Assembly: GCA_016699535.1 (NCBI GenBank)
Contig: CP064980.1
Span: 620,001 to 684,000 of the forward strand
DNA: 64,000 bases
Reading direction: 5' to 3'
Origin: Myxococcales bacterium
GTDB taxonomy: Bacteria > Myxococcota_A > Polyangia > Polyangiales > GCA-016699535
The position numbers were made by a program, and so were the translations under genes. Each line of letters begins with the position of its first letter. The first letter of the stretch is position 1. Below are positions 1 to 9,139 of this stretch, piece after piece. The notes beneath the pieces are model-generated. The model searched no databases. It was given only the letters and a program-made list of their open reading frames with translations, and had not been told where the DNA came from.

Positions 1-1039
1 CTTGAAGATCCATCTCTTTCTGTAAAGAGGGTATCTCGTATTCAAAGATGCGCCCGATCTCGAGATCTAACATTCCAGAAAGGGCACCAAGCGCATCTCG
101 CAATACCAAAAGAGTGCTTCCAATACGGGAGAGATCGTCATAAAATTCTTTTAGTTCCAGAGCCGGTAAACTAAGAAGTTCCCTTTCAAAACCCTCCGCC
201 ACTGCCAGCGCTGAACTGTTGCCCAAGAAGGTCGACAGCGCCCTTAAATCACTGCGAAGCACAGCAAGCACAACATAGCTTCGCTCGATTGCATCTGGAT
301 TGGAGGCATACAGCTCCAAATAACCAATGTAGCGAAGCGAGCGAAAGAGTGTGAGGAAAGTCAAAGCCACTACTTTATGAGCGGTCTCGGATTCCATTTC
401 CTGTAAAAGATCCAAGATTCTTGGGTGTCGAATGCGATCAAACTCAGCTCGGAATTCCAAAGCAATCAGAGGATTGAAATAGATATTCCGGCCGATTTCA
501 CGAGTGATGGTCTGATGCACAGCATGAAACGCTTTGTGCGAAACCCTACCGGCGCGCAGCATGCCGTCCGTCATTTCTAGATAGCCTGAAAAAGCATGAC
601 GCAACAAAAACAGCGCTTCTTCTGGCGTATGTTGTTCAAGTTGCTCGTGAAGCAACTTGTTACGCGCGCCGTCATCGGGGATGACACTTTCCAGATAACG
701 AAAAAAACTGAACGCTTTATCACGCTCACCTAAGAGTGTTCGAACGCTACCTACACATTGTCGCAGAACGTCGTGTACGATTGAAAGCTCATCATGATAG
801 TCCTGGCTGACCGGAGCATATTGGGGCTCCGCGCCAGGATGGTTTCGACGATTGGCAAAACACACCATGCCCTTGAGCATCATTTCGAGTTCAAACAGAG
901 CTTGCTCTTTTTGATCTAACTCAAGTTCAGCAAACCAAGTCTCACGAGCAATCGCATAATCGCGACGCAAACCGCGGGTATCGCGCAATAGATTTGCATA
1001 AACATCCCGCGTATGCGGAAATGCTTGACCCTTGCTCAT
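1..1039 (-). CDS. Helical protein of unknown function, 3' end outside window
   Basis: An open frame starts at an ATG whose complement is at 1037-1039 and runs without a stop to base 1, giving at least 346 residues beginning MSKGQAFPHTRDVYANLLRD. The sequence is rich in Leu, Glu, Arg and Ala with long amphipathic stretches and no signal peptide or membrane segment, so it looks like a soluble, mostly alpha-helical cytoplasmic protein. I do not recognise a family. Its start lies 54 bases after the start-distal end of the neighbouring ruvB frame on the same strand, so it may be the third gene of a ruvA-ruvB transcript. Any role in recombination is guilt by association only. Confidence 0.75.
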   Translation of the reverse strand, partial: MSKGQAFPHTRDVYANLLRDTRGLRRDYAIARETWFAELELDQKEQALFELEMMLKGMVCFANRRNHPGAEPQYAPVSQDYHDELSIVHDVLRQCVGSVRTLLGERDKAFSFFRYLESVIPDDGARNKLLHEQLEQHTPEEALFLLRHAFSGYLEMTDGMLRAGRVSHKAFHAVHQTITREIGRNIYFNPLIALEFRAEFDRIRHPRILDLLQEMESETAHKVVALTFLTLFRSLRYIGYLELYASNPDAIERSYVVLAVLRSDLRALSTFLGNSSALAVAEGFERELLSLPALELKEFYDDLSRIGSTLLVLRDALGALSGMLDLEIGRIFEYEIPSLQKEMDLQ

Positions 1040-1057
1040 AGACTAAGTGTAAGCGAA

Positions 1058-2092
1058 TTAGAACAATCCTTCCTGTTGTCGAACAGGAATGGGTAAGCCA
1101 AGGTGTGTGTAGGCATGCTCCGTCACTACACGACCACGTGCCGTGCGTGCTAAAAAGCCTTGTTGAATTAAGTAGGGCTCGTAAACATCTTCCAGAGTGT
1201 CACGTGGCTCACTCAGTGCAGCAGCCAATGTTTCGATACCCACTGGGCCACCTTTGTAGTGTTCGATAATCACCTGCAAAAAGCGACGATCCATGCTTTC
1301 AAGGCCTGCATTATCAACATCTAAACGGCTAAGCGCATCTTTGGCCGTAGAAAGACTAATGCTTCCATCGCCGAGTACTTCTGCAAAGTCGCGCGCTCTG
1401 CGCAGTAAACGATTGGCTACTCGAGGCGTTCCTCGAGAACGTCTTGCTATTTCACCAGCTGCATTCTTTTCAATATGAACATCGAGCAGACGCGCACTGC
1501 GCGCAACAATGGTGCTAAGTGCATCCGCGGAATAGTATTCCATGCGCGCGACGTAGCCGAAACGCGAGAGCAAGGGACTGGTTAAAAGCCCGGTACGTGT
1601 TGTTGCGCCCACAAGGGTAAAGGGCGCAAGTCGCAGCTGAAGCGTGGTAGCGTAAGCACCATCACCTTGAACGACATCAATGCGAAAATCTTCCATGGCC
1701 GTATAAAGATTCTCTTCAATGACAGGTGAGAGCCGATGAATCTCGTCAATGAAAAGAACATCGCGTGTCTCGAGCTTGGTGAGCAAGGTGGCAAGCTGAC
1801 CTTTATGCTCAATGGCTGGGCCCGAAGCGCTTACCATGTTGACTCCAAGCTCCGAGGATAAAATATGACTGAGCGTCGTTTTACCCAGGCCAGGAGGCCC
1901 GCAAAAAAGAATATGATCTAAAGGCTCAGCGCGTTTCTTCGCGGCTTGAACAAAAATCTTTAGGTTGTCACACAGCTTTTCTTGTCCGGTAAAATCAGCA
2001 AAGTGATCGGGCCGAAGCGTTAGATCATAGTCGTGATCTTCAAGCTGTGCTTCGGCGCTTATCGCGCGTATGGGTGTTTCAACTACAGTCAT
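1058..2092 (-). CDS. ruvB: Holliday junction branch-migration ATPase RuvB
   Basis: RuvB is the hexameric AAA+ motor that, with RuvA, drives branch migration of Holliday junctions in recombinational repair. The 344-residue product has the family's usual length. The Walker A motif GPPGLGKTT lies at about residues 65-73, Walker B DVLFIDEIHRL at about 111-121, and the sensor/arginine-finger stretch GATTRTGLL at about 162-170. The C-terminal part (about 255-335, with GGPVGIETLAAAL) is the winged-helix DNA-binding domain. ATG start at 2092. It follows ruvA with a 16-base gap, the standard ruvAB order. No ruvC is present in the window. Confidence 0.98.
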   Translation of the reverse strand: MTVVETPIRAISAEAQLEDHDYDLTLRPDHFADFTGQEKLCDNLKIFVQAAKKRAEPLDHILFCGPPGLGKTTLSHILSSELGVNMVSASGPAIEHKGQLATLLTKLETRDVLFIDEIHRLSPVIEENLYTAMEDFRIDVVQGDGAYATTLQLRLAPFTLVGATTRTGLLTSPLLSRFGYVARMEYYSADALSTIVARSARLLDVHIEKNAAGEIARRSRGTPRVANRLLRRARDFAEVLGDGSISLSTAKDALSRLDVDNAGLESMDRRFLQVIIEHYKGGPVGIETLAAALSEPRDTLEDVYEPYLIQQGFLARTARGRVVTEHAYTHLGLPIPVRQQEGLF

Positions 2093-2108
2093 GTTTCAAC
2101 CAAATAAT

Positions 2109-2720
2109 CTATGCAAGGGTTGCTAAGGCCTCACGCAAAAGGGTTTCCATGGCTTTGCCGTCAGCCGAAGGTGCAATCGCGCTTACAGCTTGCACAGCCT
2201 GCGTTCGCTTATAGCCCATATGCATTAAAGCTTCAGCAAGTTGTCTTAGCGGGTCATCCTGTTTGCCATTTATGGTGTTGGATTGCGCTACAGATCCAGC
2301 ACTAGGATTGAGCAAATGGATCAATTTGTCACGAAGTTCGAGCAACAAACGATCTACTGTTTTTTTCCCAACACCAGGAATGCCTTTGAAGGGCGCAGGG
2401 TCGGTGCGATGCACTGCTGCAGCCAGATCGGAGGATTGCATCTTTCCTAAAATGGCCATGGCCACTCGAGGACCCACGCCACTCACCGAGAGCAAAATCC
2501 GAAACGCCTCGCGATTCTCAGAGCTATCAAAACCGTAAAGTGTCAGCGCATCTTCACGAACATGTGTATGAATATAGAGGGTGGTTTTTTTGTTTTGATC
2601 AGGCAATCTGCCAAGTGCTCCAAGCGGAACAAAGACTTCATAGCCCACACCGTTGACATCGATCAGGCAACAACCATCATCGGCTCTCTCTTCGATGACA
2701 CCGTTTAAACGTCCAATCAC
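2109..2720 (-). CDS. ruvA: Holliday junction DNA-binding protein RuvA
   Basis: RuvA is the tetrameric four-way-junction binder that loads RuvB. The 203-residue product starts at a GTG with MIGRLNGVIEE, the typical RuvA N-terminus. It has the OB-fold first domain with GYEVFVPLG, then the two helix-hairpin-helix motifs (VSGVGPRVAMAILG near 80-93 and GIPGVGKKTVDRLLLEL near 113-129), a Ser/Asn/Gln-rich flexible linker near 140-155, and the C-terminal RuvB-binding three-helix domain with ALMHMGYKRTQAVQAV. It forms an operon with ruvB. The 80 bases upstream (2721-2800) are AT-rich and probably hold the promoter; I could not assign -35/-10 boxes. Confidence 0.97.
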   Translation of the reverse strand: MIGRLNGVIEERADDGCCLIDVNGVGYEVFVPLGALGRLPDQNKKTTLYIHTHVREDALTLYGFDSSENREAFRILLSVSGVGPRVAMAILGKMQSSDLAAAVHRTDPAPFKGIPGVGKKTVDRLLLELRDKLIHLLNPSAGSVAQSNTINGKQDDPLRQLAEALMHMGYKRTQAVQAVSAIAPSADGKAMETLLREALATLA

Positions 2721-2800
2721 TCGCCGACTCTAACACATGAACATTTGTAGGGGTACAAAGTAAAATAACTTTATAAAGTCATATAGTTAATAACGAAATT

Positions 2801-4654
2801 TCAATTGGGAAGGAACGGCCTAATATCGAGATCTTTGCCTGGAGATTGTTTTTGTAGCGCTTTTTTCAAGTCGTTGAGTTGCTGCGCTAAGGGTTCAAGC
2901 TCTAGACCGGCATCCACGGAAGCTTCCGCCAATTCGGGTTCAACTGCTGCTGCGTAAAACAGAGCGTCCATGTAGTGGAACCACAACAGTTGCCTGCGCG
3001 TTTCTGTTTCCTGTTTGCCCGAAGCAATTTCCGCATCGAGTTGCCTAAAATAGTCTTGTTGACTGCGGGCTGCTATTTCGACATCCGTACTCGTGCTTCC
3101 GCCCGGCACAACGCGATAAAGCAATCCCCAGGGAGCGAGCTGCGGAACTAAGTCAGGTAGAACTCTGGGATCGAGTTCGACAAACACCGGATACTCTGCT
3201 GCTAAGCTTTCTAATAGTGACGGTGCGTAACGTTGCGCGGCAGCGTAGGTGTCTAAAAGCTCGGAAAGATAGGGTGCTTGAGCCGCAAGATCGTCGCTGA
3301 GTTGTGGATAGCTTAAAAAGGGACTCGGCAAAATCGTCACGTCCGGTCGAGTGTTCTGTTCGGCCTCAGCGCCCCAATACTGAAAAATAGTTTGAGGGGC
3401 ATGCGCAACCACAACGGCACTGGGAGGCAGGTCACGGTAGCGCCCTTGCAGCAAAGTGTCGGTTGCAGCAAAGTCTTTTAAACTCGCATGCGCGACTTTC
3501 GTCCAACTTCCGTATGCGGTAAGCATAAGCAACAAGGCCCAAGCCACGGCATATTTTGTTCCACTCAAGTTGTAGCTGCGCTCTTGAGCTAAACGAAATA
3601 GCGTCGCCACAAAACAAAGGGCGAGCACAACGAGCGCAATATGCGCCAGCGCAAGATATCCCAAAGCATCGGGGTTCGAACGGACAAAACCAAGCCAAGC
3701 TCTTGCCATCACACACGTGCCTAAAAGCATGGCCCAAAGATAGGCGTAGCGACGCGCAGCCGGCACCCGGCACAGGACGTAAAGGCCCAGAAGCGCGAGA
3801 ATTACCACTGCACCATTCAAGCTTTGCACCAACACCACAACGACATCGAAGAAGCGTTCCAGCAGTGGCTGAGGCACTCCGTCGCCGGTGTTTTTTTGAA
3901 AGGCTTTGGCCGTAATGACCCACCAAAAATTGGCTAGATTTGTCGGATTGCCCAATCGGGGCTCGCTCCCTGCCAGCGCGCGGAGCGGCAAATAGACGTA
4001 GATTGCAAGGCCCAGCAGGCCCGCTGCAATGCCGCGTCGAAGTAGCTTCGGCCCGAGCTGGATCCACGCCGAGTACAGGGTTGGAACAAGCGCAGGCAGC
4101 ATGACCAACGCCAAGAAGTGATGGTTGCACAGCGCCAAACCCATCGCAAAAGCAAGCGATAATAGGGCCTTTGCATGCTTGCCCCCGTGAAATTCAATCG
4201 CTGTTGCGCGCTCTAAGATAAAACAGCTCAGAAAAGCTTGAAGCGCATAGACCTCAGGACGAAGTCCCTGAAAGGCCCAGCCAAAGGACATGACCGTCCA
4301 CCAACTGGCGATCACACACAGCACCGTGCGTGGCAGTTGCGCGCGAAAGCCAAGCCACACAAGTTGCCGCTCAAATAGCAGGTATAAAAAGCAAGCACTT
4401 GCAGCAGCGAAAAAAGCCGACGCCCACGCGATACGCAGGGCAATCGGACCGAAGGGCAAGAAACGAAAGAGGTTGCCGCACAAGGCAGCCAGTGGATGCC
4501 CCGGAGGATGGGCGATCCCGAGTTTCCAACTTACCGCGACGAACTCGGCGCCATCGAGCCAGTAGCCATAAGCCGAGGCGTGCCAGAGAAATGCCACAAA
4601 GGGCAGCAGCCCAGAAAAGAGCATCGCTAGGAAGCGAAAGCTATGGCTTTTCAT
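2801..4654 (-). CDS. DUF2723 (TMEM260-like) polytopic membrane protein
   Basis: A large integral membrane protein with about ten or more hydrophobic segments in the first 400 residues and a soluble C-terminal part. The N-terminal signature DGAEFVAVSWKLGIAHPPGH matches the DUF2723 family, related to the animal protein O-mannosyltransferase TMEM260 and to GT-C glycosyltransferases using polyprenyl-phosphate sugars; the conserved acidic residue of the first loop is present. Transfer of a sugar to a protein or envelope glycan is therefore likely, but the substrate cannot be told. I chose the ATG at 4654 (MKSHSFRFLAMLF), just before the first membrane helix; an upstream in-frame start at 4708 would overlap the divergent gene, and one at 4681 shares its CATG. 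Confidence 0.85.
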   Translation of the reverse strand: MKSHSFRFLAMLFSGLLPFVAFLWHASAYGYWLDGAEFVAVSWKLGIAHPPGHPLAALCGNLFRFLPFGPIALRIAWASAFFAAASACFLYLLFERQLVWLGFRAQLPRTVLCVIASWWTVMSFGWAFQGLRPEVYALQAFLSCFILERATAIEFHGGKHAKALLSLAFAMGLALCNHHFLALVMLPALVPTLYSAWIQLGPKLLRRGIAAGLLGLAIYVYLPLRALAGSEPRLGNPTNLANFWWVITAKAFQKNTGDGVPQPLLERFFDVVVVLVQSLNGAVVILALLGLYVLCRVPAARRYAYLWAMLLGTCVMARAWLGFVRSNPDALGYLALAHIALVVLALCFVATLFRLAQERSYNLSGTKYAVAWALLLMLTAYGSWTKVAHASLKDFAATDTLLQGRYRDLPPSAVVVAHAPQTIFQYWGAEAEQNTRPDVTILPSPFLSYPQLSDDLAAQAPYLSELLDTYAAAQRYAPSLLESLAAEYPVFVELDPRVLPDLVPQLAPWGLLYRVVPGGSTSTDVEIAARSQQDYFRQLDAEIASGKQETETRRQLLWFHYMDALFYAAAVEPELAEASVDAGLELEPLAQQLNDLKKALQKQSPGKDLDIRPFLPN

Positions 4655-4679
4655 CTCAGGAATAGTACACTCCGCGCCC

Positions 4680-5635
4680 ATGAGCACACTCTTACTAAAT
4701 AAAAGCAATGTTCGCGCACTTTTGAGTATGAAAGACGCTTTTGACGCTGTCGAAAAAGCGTTTGAGGCCCATGGGCAAGGTCAAACCCAGATGCCTTGCA
4801 AGGTTTATTTGGAATTGCCTCAGTACCATGGTGATTTCCGAGCCATGCCTTCGTACATGGACGGCAACGCGGGAATCAAATGGATCAATGTTCACACGGA
4901 CAACCCCGAGAAATACAAGTTGCCCGTGGTACTTGGAAGCTTTCTTTTGAGCGATCCAAAAAACGCTTTGCCTTTGGCTTTCATGGACGCCTCTTTGCTA
5001 ACAGCTTTTCGAACAGGTGCCGCTGCCGGCGTAGCATCAAAGCACCTTGCCCATAAAGACGCCAAGAGCATTGGTTTTGTAGGTTGCGGCGTGCAAGCTC
5101 ATTTTGCTCTGGAAGCGCATAAAATTTACTTTGAGAATCTTGAAATTCTGTGTGCCGATAAAAACGAAGCGGCTGCCAAGGCCTTTGCCGCTGAAGTCGG
5201 CGGAAAAGCGGTCTCCCTTGAGCAAGCTTCAGGTGCAGACATTATCGTTACCACCACACCAGCGCGAAGCTTTGTGGTCAAACGCGCTTGGTTAAAGACG
5301 GCGCGCACATCAACGCGATGGGAGCAGATGCTGCTGGAAAACAAGAGCTCGACCCTCAGATTCTCAACGATGGACGCGTCTTTGTCGATGACCTTGAACA
5401 AGGCAGCCACAGTGGCGAAATCAATGTGGCGCTTTCTCAAAAGCTGTTCAAAGTGGATCAAATTGCGGGCAACCTTGGCCAAGTCATCGCTGGCAAATCA
5501 GAAGGACGCAAAGGCAATGAAATCACGATCTTTGATTCCACCGGCCTTGGCGTACAAGACTTAGCTGTTGCAGCTATCGTTTACCAACGTGCCAAAGAAA
5601 AAGGCATCGGCCAAGAGTTTGATTTGCTAGCCTAG
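4680..5635 (+). pseudogene. Ornithine cyclodeaminase / mu-crystallin family, one frameshift
   Basis: Family members are NAD(P)-dependent enzymes acting on amino acids (ornithine cyclodeaminase, alanine dehydrogenase, mu-crystallin-like). Frame one (4680-5297) encodes the N-terminal substrate domain with MPSYMDGNAGIKWINVHTDN and the Rossmann motif GFVGCGVQAHFALEAH. The match then moves to another frame (about 5295-5635) with GAHINAMGADAAGKQELDP and ITIFDSTGLGVQDLAVA, the conserved C-terminal half. The shift sits at 5292-5297, where TTAAAGAC would need one more A. With that base the gene is 319 codons including the stop, a normal length. It is probably intact in the organism and broken only in this sequence. 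Its end overlaps the convergent epimerase by 4 bases. Confidence 0.85.
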
Positions 5636-6570
5636 CCAAAAAACTTAGCTAACTCCGATTCGATATCGGGCTGCTCAAAGACAAAACCAGATTCTAAAAG
5701 TCGGGTTGGCAGTGCTTTGCAGCTTGCAAGAACGAGGGCATCGGCAGTTTCGCCAAGCAAAGCGCGTAGAGCAAAGGCTGGCGCAGGAAAGATGGCAGGT
5801 CGTCTAATTTTCCTCGCTGTTTGTTTTGCCAGATCTTTTTGTCGAACAGGTTGAGCGGCAGTGAGATTGTAGATCCCCTCGGACTGTTCGCGTTCTGCCA
5901 AAAACAAAAACGCACGTGCAAGATCGTCGGCGTCAATCCACGGATACCATTGCTTGCCTGAACCAAGTTTGCCGCCAACACCAAGCTTTATAGGCAAAAG
6001 CATTTTGTTCCAGGCTGGGGCATCTTCAGCAAGAACGATTCCGATGCGCCCTATCACCATGCGCAACGTTTCCCGGTGCGCCTCTTCGACATGGCGTGCT
6101 TGCGCCTCCCATTGTTTGCAAACATCTGCCAAAAACCAATCACTCGCTGCTGCACTTTGTTCCGTTACGGTGCGCTCACCTGTATCGCCATAGTAACCCA
6201 CCGCAGAAGCCTGCAACCAAACACGAGGCGGATTTTTACACTGCTCAAAAGCAGAACCCAGCGCGTTTGTCGCATCAATACGGCTTTTCAATATCTTTTC
6301 TTTGGCATCCGCATCGAGTTTTCCATTGCCAATTGAAGCACCCGCAAGATTCGCCACAATACTGGCACCTTCGAGCGCTTCGACGATACTTTGTTGGACG
6401 GCACCATCATGAGGGTGCCATTCAAAGACCTCGACATCTTTTGACAGTCCTGGATCGAGGCGCCGTGAAAGTGCCCTCAAGCGGAAGCCCTGCTTACGCG
6501 CTTGAGCAATGAGATGCTTGCCCACCACGCCGCCTGCTCCGGCAACGGTAATTATTTTTTTTCCGCTCAT
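5632..6570 (-). CDS. TIGR01777-type NAD-dependent epimerase (SDR superfamily)
   Basis: A 312-residue protein with the extended-SDR architecture of the TIGR01777 / YfcH group. The N-terminal dinucleotide-binding glycine motif is GAGGVVGKHL (about residues 11-20), followed by SRRL. The family's WLQASAVGYYGDTGE lies near 137-151 and GKLGSGKQWYPWIDADDLAR near 200-219, with a C-terminal DUF1731-like part. Substrates of this group are not established; the YfcH family is often next to unrelated housekeeping genes. Its ATG overlaps the aspS stop by 4 bases (ATGA), so it is translationally coupled to aspS. Confidence 0.92.
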   Translation of the reverse strand: MSGKKIITVAGAGGVVGKHLIAQARKQGFRLRALSRRLDPGLSKDVEVFEWHPHDGAVQQSIVEALEGASIVANLAGASIGNGKLDADAKEKILKSRIDATNALGSAFEQCKNPPRVWLQASAVGYYGDTGERTVTEQSAAASDWFLADVCKQWEAQARHVEEAHRETLRMVIGRIGIVLAEDAPAWNKMLLPIKLGVGGKLGSGKQWYPWIDADDLARAFLFLAEREQSEGIYNLTAAQPVRQKDLAKQTARKIRRPAIFPAPAFALRALLGETADALVLASCKALPTRLLESGFVFEQPDIESELAKFFG

Positions 6571-8417
6571 TCTAAGGTTCGGATTTTTATCTCGGCTAGC
6601 TGCTCAGGACTCACATGATCAGGAGCACCCGTCATCAAATCACTTGCTTTCTGTGTCTTGGGAAACGCGATCACATCACGAAGAGATTCGGTCTCGGTAA
6701 GAAGCATCACCAAGCGGTCCATGCCCACGGCAATTCCACCGTGTGGCGGTGCTCCGTACCTCAAGGCTTTGAGCAAAAACCCAAACTTCGCTTCAGCCTC
6801 TTCGGCAGCAATACCAAGCGCTGAAAATACTTTGGACTGTATCTCTGGATCGTGCAGACGTATTGAACCACCAGCAATCTCAAAGCCATTTAAAACAAGG
6901 TCATAGCGAAAGCACTTTACCATGCCCGGATCGCTGCTAAGTTTCTCCACACTCTGTTCGTGCGGCTGAGTGAAGGGATGATGCGCAGCAACCCAGCGCT
7001 TGCCATCTTCGTCGTACTCAAAGAGAGGCGGATTGACCACCCACAGCAAGTTCCACTTGCCGTCTGAGCCAAACTCAGGAATCAAGCCAAGCTTTTTAGC
7101 TAAATGCACACGTAAATTCGCCATCACCGTGTGCACGGTAGCCGCTGGACCAAACTGAAACAGAATAAGATCGCCAGACTTGGCGTCCACTGCTTTGTTT
7201 ACGGCCTCACGAAAAGCATCGGTTACGTTTTTGGCCAGTGGGCTTTGCACCCAGTTTCCATCGTCATCGACCTTTGCGCGAGCCAAGCCCTTTGCACCCA
7301 TGGAAACCACATACTTTTCGAGTTTTTCGATGTCAGACCGCGAAAAATTGGCCGAAGCCGGAACTACCATGGCTTTGACGATTTCCCGAGGCAGCTCGAT
7401 ACGATACTCACCAGCCGCAAATTTCTTGGCGAGCGGCTCGAGCATTGGGATGCCCCCGCCTTGGTGCTCGACCACCAGGGAAGTCAAATCACTTTGCTCT
7501 AGCCCAAACCGCGTATCGGGTTTGTCATTTCCAAAACGACGCATCGATTCATCGAAATCAAGACGCGGAAAAGTCCCTGACGGATATTTTTCCTTCAGGT
7601 CAACACCGAGTACGTTAGCGAAAACCTTAAAGATCAGACCTTCAATGGCCGTAAAGAGATCTTCTTGATTGATAAAACTCATCTCAATATCGATTTGGGT
7701 AAACTCGGGCTGCCGGTCAAGACGCATATCTTCGTCACGAAAACATTTCACAATCTGAAAATAGCGATCGAAGCCGGCTACCATGAGCAACTGCTTAAAG
7801 AGCTGAGGACTTTCAGCCAGGGCATAGAACTTGCCGGTATGATGCCGTGATGGCACCAAAAAATTGCGTGCACCACCTGGGGTGTACTTAACCATAAACG
7901 GTGTTTCGACCTCCATAAAACCAAGGTCACTTAAATAGTTGCGCGTGCTATGAGCGATCTGATGCCGCGCGCGCAAGTTCCGTTGCAACACCGGGCGCCG
8001 TAAATCCAAAAAACGATATTCGAGGCGTTTTTCCTCGTTGGTATCGATGTTGTCTTCAATCAGAAATGGCGGCGTTTCGCTTTTGTTGAAGACTGTGATT
8101 TCCTCGGCAAGCACTTCGATGTCCCCAGTGGCGAGCTTCGGATTCTTCATCTCGCCCCGATCGCGGACCTTGCCTCGTAGACCCAGCACCCATTCACCGC
8201 GAGCGGCATCGGCTACCTTGAAGGCCTGCTCGCCGACCGATGGGTCAAAAACGACCTGCGTGACGCCTTCACGGTCACGTAAATCAATAAAAATACAGCC
8301 ACCGTGGTCTCGCCGACCTGCAACCCAGCCAAAAAGGATAACCTCTTTATCTACGTCCTGGGCCCGCAGCGCACCGCAGCTGTGGCTTCGTTTGAGTTCA
8401 TCGATAAAACGCGGCAT
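6567..8417 (-). CDS. aspS: Aspartyl-tRNA synthetase, bacterial type
   Basis: Class II aminoacyl-tRNA synthetase charging tRNA-Asp. The 616 residues include the N-terminal OB-fold anticodon-binding domain (about 1-110, with GWVAGRRDHGGCIFIDLRDR), the catalytic core with motif 2 FRDEDMRLDRQPEFTQID near 222-239, the bacterial GAD insertion domain (about 290-420), and motif 3 GGIAVGMDRLVMLLTETESL near 560-579. The His in RRDHGG is the residue seen in non-discriminating AspRS, which also make Asp-tRNA-Asn for GatCAB; discriminating enzymes such as that of E. coli have Leu there. That assignment is an inference from one position. ATG start at 8417. Confidence 0.97.
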   Translation of the reverse strand: MPRFIDELKRSHSCGALRAQDVDKEVILFGWVAGRRDHGGCIFIDLRDREGVTQVVFDPSVGEQAFKVADAARGEWVLGLRGKVRDRGEMKNPKLATGDIEVLAEEITVFNKSETPPFLIEDNIDTNEEKRLEYRFLDLRRPVLQRNLRARHQIAHSTRNYLSDLGFMEVETPFMVKYTPGGARNFLVPSRHHTGKFYALAESPQLFKQLLMVAGFDRYFQIVKCFRDEDMRLDRQPEFTQIDIEMSFINQEDLFTAIEGLIFKVFANVLGVDLKEKYPSGTFPRLDFDESMRRFGNDKPDTRFGLEQSDLTSLVVEHQGGGIPMLEPLAKKFAAGEYRIELPREIVKAMVVPASANFSRSDIEKLEKYVVSMGAKGLARAKVDDDGNWVQSPLAKNVTDAFREAVNKAVDAKSGDLILFQFGPAATVHTVMANLRVHLAKKLGLIPEFGSDGKWNLLWVVNPPLFEYDEDGKRWVAAHHPFTQPHEQSVEKLSSDPGMVKCFRYDLVLNGFEIAGGSIRLHDPEIQSKVFSALGIAAEEAEAKFGFLLKALRYGAPPHGGIAVGMDRLVMLLTETESLRDVIAFPKTQKASDLMTGAPDHVSPEQLAEIKIRTLE

Positions 8418-8614
8418 TAGAGCTCGCTTCTAGGCCCGCACCAGCGTCCAGTCAAGAGAATTTGGGCAGCTTTTAGGGCCAAAGGACCTGACCGCACTAC
8501 CAAAGTAATGACAGGAGGCACTGTTTTTTATAAGATTTGAAGCGTCATCCCTATAGGATGAAGGTATTTGCACCTCAGCAACGCGGAAAAGGCCTTCTAA
8601 GGAGAGAGCAACCC

Positions 8615-9136
8615 ATGGCACAAGAAGAACCAATCACCTGTCCGATGTGCGGCTTCAGCAACGAAGCTGGCAGCCAGCGCTGTGTTTCCTGCGGCGCAAA
8701 ACTCATGATGACCACGGCAGAGTACGCAAGCGATGAAGGCGAGCACCGTCGCTACCAACAAGATGGCTTCGATTGGCGATGGGTAGCCGGCTCAGCCATC
8801 GCCTTTTTGGTCGTGGAGATCCTGGTACTTGTTGTGTTGCCTATTTTGATCACACCGTTTGATCCGATGGGTATCACGGGATTGGTGGTTGCCGTTGGCA
8901 TTTGGTTTGTAGGAGGCATCATTGTTGGTGTCGTTTCACCAGGAAAAACCTTTATGGAACCTGCGGTCGGCGCGTTGGTTGTGCTTGGACCCACGATCAT
9001 CTATCAAATGCTGATCACGCCCGAAGGATTTGACTCATCACTGTTGGCGTATCTTGTCGTCGGCTTGCTTGGGGCGATGTGGACTTTGTTTGGCGCCTTC
9101 TTTGGCGAAAAGCTCCAGATCTCATCGGGAAGTTAG
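8615..9136 (+). CDS. Small zinc-ribbon membrane protein
   Basis: A 173-residue protein starting MAQEEPITCPMCGFSNEAG. Two CxxC pairs (CPMC and CVSC, about residues 9-28) form an N-terminal zinc ribbon facing the cytoplasm, followed by an acidic linker and four hydrophobic segments between about residues 55 and 170 with repeated Gly/Val-rich helices. I chose the ATG at 8615 over an upstream in-frame start at 8537 because TAAGGAG stands at 8598-8604, ten bases before it. Function unknown; such zinc-ribbon plus membrane proteins are common in Myxococcota. It ends three bases from the convergent lipoprotein gene. Confidence 0.82.
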   Translation: MAQEEPITCPMCGFSNEAGSQRCVSCGAKLMMTTAEYASDEGEHRRYQQDGFDWRWVAGSAIAFLVVEILVLVVLPILITPFDPMGITGLVVAVGIWFVGGIIVGVVSPGKTFMEPAVGALVVLGPTIIYQMLITPEGFDSSLLAYLVVGLLGAMWTLFGAFFGEKLQISSGS

Positions 9137-9139
9137 ACT

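Noticed and set aside
3432..4130. A 232-codon minus-strand frame inside the DUF2723 gene
   Set aside because: It is another frame of the same strand, rich in Arg, Cys and Ala with no protein character, and the DUF2723 frame is clearly coding.
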